Source: Lachnospiraceae bacterium UBA7199
GTDB taxonomy: Bacteria > Bacillota > Clostridia > Lachnospirales > Lachnospiraceae
Reading direction: 5' to 3'
Length of the DNA stretch: 20,032 nt
Assembly (NCBI GenBank): GCA_002490775.1
Contig: DKUR01000002.1
Location: 1-20,032 of the forward strand
The first letter of the stretch is position 1. The number at the start of each line of letters is the position of its first letter. This document shows, piece after piece, positions 14,301 to 20,032 of this stretch. The notes under the pieces were generated by a model. It was given only the letters and a program-made list of their open reading frames with translations, ran no database searches and was not told where the DNA came from. The translations under genes and the position numbers were made by a program.

Positions 14301-15136
14301 TGGCCTTTGTTGAAATATGGACAGGCATCCAGGAGTGGTTTACAGAATTTTGGGCTATCTTTACGGAAAACTTGTTTGCAATATGGGAAAATATCCTTCT
14401 GTTTTTTACCGAAACATGGGAGAATATCACTTTACTTTTCCAGACATTTATTGATTTTATTAATGAGACAGTTATTCCCATCTGGCAGGAATCATGGGGT
14501 ATGGCAGGCAGTTTGTTTCAAAGTTTCCATGATCTGATTGACCGTTTAATCAAGGCAGTTAAGGAATTTTTGGACGGATTTATGAAGAGTGTAAAGCTGC
14601 TTGTCAATGGTGACTGGAAAGGGGCATGGGATACTGCCAAAGAAGTATTCAGTGCATTTAAGGCAAAAGTGGATGAGATTATCAAAGCAGTGAGAGCTAT
14701 ATTAGAATCCTTTTTTGAATGGGTGTCAGGAATGATATCCGGTGTGCTGGAATCCATCAGTAATATAGGCAATGCAGTAAAAGGCGCCTTTTCAGGCGGT
14801 GATTTTAGCGGAAAGTCGGCTTTAACAGCCGCGGCTGCGGTACCATACAGTTTTAACGATATGCCGCATCTGGCAGATGGTGCAGTTATTCGCGGAGGTA
14901 ATCCATTTATGGCAGTTCTGGGTGATCAGAGAGCAGGGCAGACCAACATAGAAGCGCCATTATCGACCATTAGGCAGGCAGTAAGGGAGGAAATGTCAGG
15001 AATGAATTTTGGCGGTGGAAATATCAGTGCGGATATGACGCTTGATGGGGAAACAGTTGCACGACTTCTTGTCCCTTACATAATAGATGAAATGGGCAGA
15101 CAGGGGCTTGACGTGGATATACTGGGGGTAACGTAA
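11372..15136 (+). CDS. Tail tape measure protein
   Basis: At 1254 residues it is the largest protein here; it lies extended inside the tail and sets its length. At about 1.5 angstrom per residue this suggests a tail near 190 nm (inference). AAAGGTGG lies 6 bases before the ATG. Residues 1-270 are coiled coil with recurring units (KIPTQGY at 47-53, KIPTQEY at 105-111, LVDSGKAFTLG at 171-181, LVEEGKAFSIG at 232-242). Residues about 330-430 are hydrophobic helices that could cross the membrane during ejection. A Trp/Phe-rich helical region occupies about 950-1100. The C-terminus (LADGAVIRGGNPFMAVLGDQ, then NISADMTLDGETVARLLVPYI) is typical of Clostridia-phage tape measure proteins. No lytic transglycosylase or peptidase domain is seen. 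Confidence 0.95.
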   Translation: MGNYDAEIRVSTKVETSQMQKLQIQIDKACNKVETLTKEYDELKNKKIPTQGYKDLQERLSAAKKEMEKLKAQDSKFSALDEKIQKLSQSSAEYAAKMKELAEQKIPTQEYTNAQKQVGALEKKLFALYDRQDKFLATGGKNDSSTYKKMIYDAEKLDIKLRQAEADMKSLVDSGKAFTLGTDTEQYKNISSKYESVNQELEKQNELHSGIAQKQAESVQKVIELKAQMNQLVEEGKAFSIGSEEEISSKFNELEMAKAELRMLITKMDELGMKPTKVSDGLKKIGSAAKKAFGEVSKGSSKARDGISLLKNSANKAFLAVSHGAKNSTNMLSAFTKRLKGLAASAFIFNLFSKGFNFMVSSMKTGFTNLMEYSSSFANSIQSVKNSLSTLGNQFAAAFAQIVQMVIPWLTNFINVISKAMTYVAQFIAILGGKSTFTRAKQIQDSYNKSLAGTASAAKKAAGALAKFDDLDVLQKKEDDAAGGAGEVAGDLFEEVPVDNKLLDFAKKFKDILLKLFAPLKEAWEREGEFVIRAWKYALEEIWKLIKDIGRDFLTVWNQEETIQMLANLLHILGDVGLIVGNITHSLDEAWNKNNTGLHILENIRDIFAVIIQNIREAADFTVEWSKTLAFSPLLESIEHLTRALVPFADFVSGTLADFYTQFILPLTSWTLSEEGMPRLINIFGNFMDAVNWEALRSALKNLYIALEPYAEAIGEGLIDFIEKLKRFGVDFLNSLPVPIQELASALESGHPDKIREWASAILEFIAAIEALKFAFKGFEKIGEIVAIVKVGVEGLFSLLQMMNPGMIGEIGIKLGDLLTGSILDPREWDNWIGDWANAVYDFLMDGADRLGEFLATTFSIENTLSWFDKAYESFKQGGIHIFEGILEGFVGALILIPEVIVNFFEAFWNELCYIFGIASSAKEMNPIGEYILLGIVEGFRAAFSYFTEVLKEWWENYVIPWFSADKWMELGENIKLAFVEIWTGIQEWFTEFWAIFTENLFAIWENILLFFTETWENITLLFQTFIDFINETVIPIWQESWGMAGSLFQSFHDLIDRLIKAVKEFLDGFMKSVKLLVNGDWKGAWDTAKEVFSAFKAKVDEIIKAVRAILESFFEWVSGMISGVLESISNIGNAVKGAFSGGDFSGKSALTAAAAVPYSFNDMPHLADGAVIRGGNPFMAVLGDQRAGQTNIEAPLSTIRQAVREEMSGMNFGGGNISADMTLDGETVARLLVPYIIDEMGRQGLDVDILGVT

Positions 15137-15528
15137 TGACATTTAATAGAGGTTTAATTGTGGATGGAAGGTATTTTGACATTCCAATGATATCTTTGAA
15201 GCGCGAAGCACCATTTCTTGATAAATTTGCAGAGCGTGTGGAAACCGGAGATCTGGAACGGGAACTGATAGGCGTTTATTACAATTTTACCCTGTCAGCA
15301 GGAAGCAGTGATGATTTTGGAGATACGGATTATGAGGAATTTTGGGATTTCATGACTGCGCCAATAGAGTTCAGGGAATTTTCTCTTCCTTTGAAAAAGG
15401 GCTACTACAGTTTTAGAGGATATATAACAAATGTATCCGACGAATATGAAAAAATCTTGGGGGAGGATGCAGTATTTAAAGGGTTTACCTGTAAGATGAT
15501 TGCAAAATCCCCAGCGAGGATGCCATGA
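15136..15528 (+). CDS. Short distal tail (Dit-like) protein
   Basis: The start overlaps the tape measure stop as TAATG. The 130-residue product begins FNRGLIVDGRYFDIPMISLKREAPFLDKF and ends in a beta-rich part (KKGYYSFRGYITNVSDEYE...FKGFTCKMIAKSP). Gene order (tape measure, this gene, hub protein) is that of distal tail proteins, which form the hexameric ring between tube and baseplate. It is only about half the usual Dit length, so it probably represents the core ring domain without the C-terminal galectin-like domain. The call is by position and secondary-structure pattern. Confidence 0.68.
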   Translation: MTFNRGLIVDGRYFDIPMISLKREAPFLDKFAERVETGDLERELIGVYYNFTLSAGSSDDFGDTDYEEFWDFMTAPIEFREFSLPLKKGYYSFRGYITNVSDEYEKILGEDAVFKGFTCKMIAKSPARMP

Positions 15529-17306
15529 AGACAGAGTTTTTTGTTGACTACGATTTATACGACACAACTGCATTACAGGACGCTGTAGAGAGCACAGAAA
15601 GCAATTCCTCCTTTGCTGATATCAGGAAGATTAAAGAGGGCATACCGGCGCCATCCTATGGAACTTTGGAACATAACTTTTTTGTTCTGGATGGCAGTAT
15701 GAAAGAATTCCCGGATGCTCCTGACAATCTGGCATATTTTTCAAAAGATTTCATCCAGACAAACAGCAATTATCAGTATTGTGGTGGAGAAATGTATGCT
15801 GGTGATAATCTGGACGGTTCTGTGGATGAAGTCTATAAAAAGCAGTCTGTTGAAGTACAATTTACAGAAAATCATACAAGCTATGGGATAACACTGTATT
15901 TTTTGGATGCGTATCCAACTGAAATAGAAGTGTTATGGTATGATCTTTTCGGCACTTTGAAATCAAGAAAAAGATTTTATCCAGATTCGCTGGTGTATTT
16001 CTGTAAGAACCAGGTAGAGGAATATGGGGGCATAGAAATCGTGTTTCTGCGCGCACTTCCCTACCACAATGTAAAACTACAGTATATTGAGTACGGTACA
16101 AAAATTGTGTGGGGAAGTGAGTCCATTAAGTCAGGAAAACTTATGAATGACACTGATCCTATCAGTGACAAGATCAAGACGGATAAATTAACATTCAGCT
16201 TTGTGGATGCAGCAGATGAATTTAACCTTGGAAACGCAAACGGAATTCACAGGACCTTTCAAAGAAACCAGCAGATGTTTCCTTATGAAATGGTAAGGGG
16301 AAGAAAGATACCTCTTGGGACATTTTTTCTTGACAGCGTGAGCACCACAAAGAATGTCACAAAAATATCAGCAGTTGATTATAAGGGAAAGCTGGCAAAT
16401 ACGGATTTTATGTCCGGGCGCATGTATGAAGGCGAGAGAGCCGGGAAACTGATAGATGAAATCATGGAAGCAGCCGGAATTACAGATTATGTGGTGGATG
16501 ATGAGACTGCCGACATGTTGCTTTTCGGCACCTTAAAAATCCAAACCTGTCAGAAAGCGTTAAGGGAAGTTTTATTTGCATGTGGGAGCGTTATTAATAC
16601 TTCCCACAGGACAGGAATTGAAATCAGGAAGAACAATAGAATTGTTACCTCTGATATTCCGAGAAGCCGGAAGTTTTCTACTACATATCAGATTGATAAG
16701 TATGTGTCAGATGTGAAAGTAAAATATAAGACATGGACGCTGGAGGACAAAGAAAGTGAGATAACCAAGGGGACTTATGATGCAGGGATACATACAATTC
16801 AATTGTCCAACCCTGCCGCCAATATGACAGCAAGTGCAGGGCTGATATTGGAGCAGACGCCTTATTATGTAGTGCTCAAAATGGACGAAAGTTCAGAAGT
16901 CATTATAACCGGACAGAAATACACAGGTGAGGAATTAGCAGCGCAGGCAGGGATTGAGCATATTAAGCCTGGAGAAATGAGAAACATCAAAACCTTTTCA
17001 GGAACGCTCCTTAATTTTGAGTCAGCAAAGCGTGCAGCCGAAAATATTCTTGATTATTATGGGCTGCAGCAGATCATAAAAACAAAGCATCTTGCCGAGG
17101 ATGAAAAAACAGGGGACTGGGCTGAAATTGAAAATACGGTATCAGACCATGCAAATTTTGTGGTAGCAATAGAATCCCTGTCAACTGATCTGACCGGCGG
17201 ATTTATCAGTACATCAAAGTGCCGGGGATATTTTAAAACAGTTACAGACTATTATTTTGCAGATGGTGAGTTATATGCAGATGAAGGAATGGGGGCAGTG
17301 ATTTAA
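15525..17306 (+). CDS. Tail hub / tail-associated protein (Tal-like, no visible lysin domain)
   Basis: A 593-residue protein in an ATGA overlap with the Dit-like gene. After a variable N-terminus it has a central block typical of baseplate hub proteins (KLTFSFVDAADEFNLGNANG, then MVRGRKIPLGTFFLDSVSTT and ISAVDYKGKLANTDF) and a long beta-rich C-terminal half. Hub trimers close the tail tip and start host-envelope penetration. No catalytic peptidase or muramidase motif is recognised, unlike Tal proteins with an attached lysin. YQYCGGEMYAGDNLDG at about residues 83-98 and YYFADGELYADEGMGAVI at the extreme C-terminus share a motif that recurs in the next genes. Confidence 0.85.
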   Translation: MKTEFFVDYDLYDTTALQDAVESTESNSSFADIRKIKEGIPAPSYGTLEHNFFVLDGSMKEFPDAPDNLAYFSKDFIQTNSNYQYCGGEMYAGDNLDGSVDEVYKKQSVEVQFTENHTSYGITLYFLDAYPTEIEVLWYDLFGTLKSRKRFYPDSLVYFCKNQVEEYGGIEIVFLRALPYHNVKLQYIEYGTKIVWGSESIKSGKLMNDTDPISDKIKTDKLTFSFVDAADEFNLGNANGIHRTFQRNQQMFPYEMVRGRKIPLGTFFLDSVSTTKNVTKISAVDYKGKLANTDFMSGRMYEGERAGKLIDEIMEAAGITDYVVDDETADMLLFGTLKIQTCQKALREVLFACGSVINTSHRTGIEIRKNNRIVTSDIPRSRKFSTTYQIDKYVSDVKVKYKTWTLEDKESEITKGTYDAGIHTIQLSNPAANMTASAGLILEQTPYYVVLKMDESSEVIITGQKYTGEELAAQAGIEHIKPGEMRNIKTFSGTLLNFESAKRAAENILDYYGLQQIIKTKHLAEDEKTGDWAEIENTVSDHANFVVAIESLSTDLTGGFISTSKCRGYFKTVTDYYFADGELYADEGMGAVI

Positions 17307-17470
17307 TGAACAGACCAGAAATACAAAGTGTGTCAATTTCTCCTAATCCTGCAAATGCAAAAACATCCATAAAGATAGCGGTACAGGTGACAGATAAAGT
17401 AATCACGTTTGGAAAGACATTAGAATATGCAAAGGAAATTTATTCAGGGCAGCAGATAGGAGTGATATAG
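17306..17470 (+). CDS. 54-residue Ig-fragment tail protein
   Basis: The start overlaps the hub stop as TAATG, and TAG lies at 17468-17470. The N-terminal half, PEIQSVSISPNPANAKTSIK, closely resembles the C-terminus of the next protein (PQITNVSFEPNPVSTSQPVK), a beta-sandwich-like repeat. The last residues, EYAKEIYSGQQIGVI, resemble the C-terminal motif of both neighbouring tail proteins. The ribosome site of the following gene lies within its last codons. It appears to be a genuine minimal protein made of one strand-pair module plus the terminal motif, possibly a baseplate linker. No known family is recognised. Confidence 0.75.
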   Translation: MNRPEIQSVSISPNPANAKTSIKIAVQVTDKVITFGKTLEYAKEIYSGQQIGVI

Positions 17471-17471
17471 A

Positions 17472-18371
17472 ATGGCAATCAGCAGAGTAAGGGTAAAAAT
17501 TAATGGGGTATGGACAAATCTTACCTATAACAGCACTACCGGCAGATATGAGGGGACCATAGCAGCGCCGGCGGCAACATCTTACAATCTTTCCGGGCAG
17601 TATTATCCTGTGATAGTGGAAGCGACAAATGATGCAGGCACGGTTACCACAAAGGATGATTCAGATGCAGCCCTTGGGAGCAGTCTTAGACTGACTGTAA
17701 AGGAGACGGTAAAGCCGGTTATTACACTTATTTCCCCAACAAACGGTTCTTATATCCAGAACAGCAATACGTCTGTCATTTTTACGGTACTTGATGAAGC
17801 AAATGGAAGCGGAGTGAAAGAAAGCAGCATAACCATGAAGGTGGATGGGGTTCCGGCGGTACTTGCAAAATCTTCCGTAACAAATGGATATCAATGTACA
17901 TATACCCCGGAAGATTCTATGAGTGATGGGAGCCATACGATAGTCATTGATGCACAGGATAATGACGGTAATGCAGCTTTGCAGGTAAGTGCATCCTATG
18001 TCATAGACACGGTGCCACCGACGCTTACCCTGTCAGAGCCTACATTTGCAATTACCAATCAGCCTTCCTGCGTATTCAGCGGCACAACCAATGACAATTT
18101 GAGCACACCGGTATCCGTGGAATTTATGCTGAACGGAGAAGATGCAGGGAGTGCAGCAGTTGATTTCAGCGGTAATTTCTCAAAAACCTTAACCCTGACG
18201 GAAGGAGAAAATAATATAAAGGTGGTATCAACTGACAAGGCAGGCCGGAGCACAACGGTCACAAAAACTGTAAAACTTGATACTTCCATACCTCAGATAA
18301 CTAATGTTTCTTTTGAACCCAATCCGGTCAGCACGTCACAGCCGGTAAAGATTACTTTAGAGGTGGTCTGA
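17472..18371 (+). CDS. Tail protein with bacterial Ig-like repeats
   Basis: A 299-residue protein, ATG 8 bases after AGGAG (17459-17463). Residues 1-78 are a beta domain (VRVKINGVWTNLTYNSTTGR). About 80-180 and 180-272 are two Ig-like domains; the first begins KPVITLISPTNGSYIQNS and contains DGSHTIVIDAQDNDGN, the second begins DTVPPTLTLSEPTF and contains EGENNIKVVSTDKAGR. Residues 273-299 start a further PNP-type repeat that ends abruptly at KITLEVV. Ig domains on tail proteins usually bind surface carbohydrate and aid adsorption. There is no signal peptide, as expected for a virion protein. The next protein begins with beta strands that may complete this final domain in trans. Confidence 0.8.
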   Translation: MAISRVRVKINGVWTNLTYNSTTGRYEGTIAAPAATSYNLSGQYYPVIVEATNDAGTVTTKDDSDAALGSSLRLTVKETVKPVITLISPTNGSYIQNSNTSVIFTVLDEANGSGVKESSITMKVDGVPAVLAKSSVTNGYQCTYTPEDSMSDGSHTIVIDAQDNDGNAALQVSASYVIDTVPPTLTLSEPTFAITNQPSCVFSGTTNDNLSTPVSVEFMLNGEDAGSAAVDFSGNFSKTLTLTEGENNIKVVSTDKAGRSTTVTKTVKLDTSIPQITNVSFEPNPVSTSQPVKITLEVV

Positions 18372-18372
18372 T

Positions 18373-19059
18373 ATGCAGATAAGCATTAATGTGGGTTCCG
18401 ACATCATGTATGTGGGGGGAACGGTTAACGGAATTGAAACACTGTTTGAGGGGATAGCTGGTCATACATTCACCGCTGATGTGGCGCAGTCTTCTGATGA
18501 TAAATATGTACTCGAACTACAGCTCGTGGATGAAGCAGGAAACACCAGTGAATATAAGGACACATTTGAATATATTCTTCCATTCTTTGTATACGACCGG
18601 ACACAGGAAGACGTTGACAGGGTGAAGGAGTTAAACAGGAAGTATCTGAAAGGTACCATTACAGAAGAAGAAAAGCAGGAATGGAACACAGGCATAAATG
18701 GAAAGGTGGGATTAAAGGGTGCACTAAGTTTATCTGATATAAAAAGGATAGAAAATAATGTGAAGGTAATAGGAGAGCTGGTTGCGGCTGCTGTAAGCAT
18801 CAGGGAATGGAATTATGGAGATATTCCAAGGGTAAGCGATTATGCAAGGATATGCAGTAATGTGCAGAAAATACGTTCAGCCTTTATCACGCATTCTGAT
18901 ACGCCGGAAGTGCCAAAGCAGCCGCTTAATACCTATCAGAAGTGGAACGACATAGAAAAGATACTGCATGATGTGTATTACATTTATGTACGACTAAAAA
19001 ACAGTTATTATTACTGCGGTACGGAAATGTACGCAGGGGAAGGGATTGGTGATTTATAA
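18373..19059 (+). CDS. Baseplate/tail protein, Ig-like N-terminus and helical C-terminus
   Basis: A 228-residue protein starting one base after the previous stop, with GAGGTGG as ribosome site. Residues 1-70 are Ig-like strands (YVLELQLVDEAGNTSEYKD). From residue 75 comes the segment FVYDRTQEDVDRVKELNRKY, known from tail proteins of Clostridia phages, then a helical region (SLSDIKRIENNVKVIGELV) and a C-terminal helix. The last residues, YYYCGTEMYAGEGIGDL, repeat the terminal motif of the hub and of the 54-residue protein. It is probably part of the baseplate or fibre base; exact function is unknown. Confidence 0.72.
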   Translation: MQISINVGSDIMYVGGTVNGIETLFEGIAGHTFTADVAQSSDDKYVLELQLVDEAGNTSEYKDTFEYILPFFVYDRTQEDVDRVKELNRKYLKGTITEEEKQEWNTGINGKVGLKGALSLSDIKRIENNVKVIGELVAAAVSIREWNYGDIPRVSDYARICSNVQKIRSAFITHSDTPEVPKQPLNTYQKWNDIEKILHDVYYIYVRLKNSYYYCGTEMYAGEGIGDL

Positions 19060-19605
19060 ATGGCATTTAAAAAGAAAACATGGAAAGACAGACTGGTTGA
19101 GTTTGCAGGAAGGAGGACATTAAAAAGAATATCTGGAAGTGCAGACAGTCAAATGGTAGTTGATGTTAGCAGAAATGAGGGAACCGTATCACAGGCCGGA
19201 GATGCGTTTTCAGCGGCAAACATGAATGATCTGGAGCAGAGGATTGCAGATGAGTTTAGTTCCATAAATAATAATTTAAAGGGCTTTACCCCTATTGTTG
19301 ACAGTACCGGCAGAATAACCGGATATAAAACACAGGCAGGTGCAGATACAGTATTCCCTTTTAGAAATATAGAGAATAATAGTATCACATTTGGCGGAGT
19401 TAATGTTACTCGCAGTGTACCGTTAAGAGCTTTACCGCGATTTGTTATTGTAACGTGCAATGTAGGAGCATCAAATGTTACAGGAATTTGGTATGATGGC
19501 GTTTTTATAAATCATGCTATAATAAAATCGGTAAGCGACAGTGAATTAATCATTATAAGTCAATGGAGCGAAACATACACATATTCTTATTATTTGATAT
19601 ATTAG
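19060..19605 (+). CDS. Tail fibre-like / host-contact protein
   Basis: A 181-residue protein starting at the base after the preceding stop. The N-terminal 70 residues (TWKDRLVEFAGRRTLKRI, then NEGTVSQAGDAFSAANMNDLEQRI) are the kind of conserved virion-attachment segment found on minor tail fibres of Clostridia phages, ending in a short coiled coil. The C-terminal about 100 residues are beta-rich, small-residue-rich and locally more AT-rich, with an aromatic end (SYYLIY). This fits a variable receptor-binding tip on a conserved shaft. No chaperone or enzymatic motif is visible. Confidence 0.7.
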   Translation: MAFKKKTWKDRLVEFAGRRTLKRISGSADSQMVVDVSRNEGTVSQAGDAFSAANMNDLEQRIADEFSSINNNLKGFTPIVDSTGRITGYKTQAGADTVFPFRNIENNSITFGGVNVTRSVPLRALPRFVIVTCNVGASNVTGIWYDGVFINHAIIKSVSDSELIIISQWSETYTYSYYLIY

Positions 19606-19677
19606 ATGCTATTATTGTATTTTCTTAAATAATTATTTACATACTTAGCAAAAATAAAAAAGAAAGGAACCAAGCAA

Positions 19678-20032
19678 ATGAACAAAATTATTTTTTCAGA
19701 CAACACAGAAATTCAAATTTCAAACGTTACCCAGTCAGGAGACGCCTTAACAGTTACAATTGACACATCAGATGCCAATTCTGTTATTGAGAAATTCCGT
19801 GACAAAGCGGCAACTTCTGTTATGCGGTATTATGCAGATACAGATTTATTACGTGGATATTCTGGATTTGTCAAACTGTGCAGTATTACATTTAATCCCA
19901 ATATTGTTGTTGACATTGATTATGAACTTGAGGACCCATGTACAGAAAGCGGATTTGTGGAGCATACCACAGACAGATGTATTGTAACTATGAAAAAAGT
20001 TTCCATGCTTGCATCAGTAGCAGGACAGACAG
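19678..20032 (+). CDS. Phage protein of unknown function (cut by window end)
   Basis: ATG 19678 lies 9 bases after GAAAGGA (19662-19668). The frame is open for 118 codons to the end of the window without a stop, so this is a partial gene. It begins MNKIIFSDNTEIQISNVTQS and continues with alternating beta strands, with ESGFVEHTTDRCIVTMKKVS near the end. Such proteins follow tail fibre genes in Lachnospiraceae-type prophages, but no function is known to me. A gap of 72 AT-rich bases separates it from the fibre gene, the longest break in the tail region. Confidence 0.8.
   Translation, partial: MNKIIFSDNTEIQISNVTQSGDALTVTIDTSDANSVIEKFRDKAATSVMRYYADTDLLRGYSGFVKLCSITFNPNIVVDIDYELEDPCTESGFVEHTTDRCIVTMKKVSMLASVAGQT

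Noticed and set aside
14181..14537. 118-residue frame inside the tape measure gene
   Set aside because: Shadow of a coding region; the composition reflects the Trp/Phe-rich tape measure segment in another frame.
19594..19623. Promoter before the last partial gene (TTGATA ... TATTTT)
   Set aside because: The -10 is poor and the region is simply AT-rich; transcription from the upstream operon explains expression.
19760..19987. 75-residue frame at the window end
   Set aside because: Out of frame with the ATG 19678 gene, which has a good ribosome site and is open to the end.
1..20032. CRISPR array, insertion sequence, reverse transcriptase or diversity-generating repeat
   Set aside because: No regularly spaced repeats, transposase, terminal inverted repeats, or RT/variable-repeat pair were seen.

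Overview
The window is the late (packaging, head, tail) half of a tailed temperate phage or prophage with siphovirus-type modules, read entirely on the + strand. The host looks like a low-to-medium GC Firmicute, most likely a Clostridia/Lachnospiraceae member: AGGAGG-type ribosome sites precede many genes, genes are tightly packed with ATGA and TAATG overlaps, and the protein families (Phage_min_cap2-type minor capsid, Gp20-type scaffold, Gp15, cysteine-rich KTR) are typical of gut Clostridia phages. No integrase, repressor, replication or lysis gene is visible, so prophage status is inferred from family company only.

Layout. Positions 1-428 hold no large gene. They contain a strong sigma-A-type promoter (41-69), a 28-codon reading frame with a perfect ribosome site (193-279), a tRNA T-arm-like hairpin (304-330) and an intrinsic terminator (349-399), together resembling a separate short transcript just upstream of the packaging genes. 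Packaging follows: small terminase (TTG start at 429), large terminase and portal (to 3996). The minor capsid gene (4018-5883) has an extra C-terminal RadC/JAMM-like metalloprotease signature and overlaps a 65-codon unknown gene. Next comes a 55-residue cysteine-rich KTR zinc-ribbon gene (6115-6282) with its own extended -10 promoter and terminator, a classic 'moron' arrangement inside the head operon. The head is completed by scaffold, major capsid, a small coiled-coil protein and four connector/completion proteins (6359-9658).

Tail genes run from 9661: tail tube, tail assembly chaperone, Gp15-type second chaperone, a strong hairpin, a 1254-residue tape measure protein, a short distal-tail-like protein, a tail hub protein, a 54-residue Ig-fragment protein, an Ig-repeat protein, a baseplate protein, a fibre-like protein, and one unknown gene cut by the window end.

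How it works together: TerS/TerL cut and pump DNA through the portal into a Gp20-scaffolded capsid; the connectors and terminator join head to tail; the two chaperones load the tape measure for tube polymerisation; the distal proteins form the adsorption apparatus. Points of most interest are the JAMM-like domain on the minor capsid protein, the independently promoted KTR gene, the 5' small-transcript region, three terminators that share a tandem GAGCC feature and lie before or within the late operon, and a short tyrosine/glycine motif shared by several neighbouring tail proteins.
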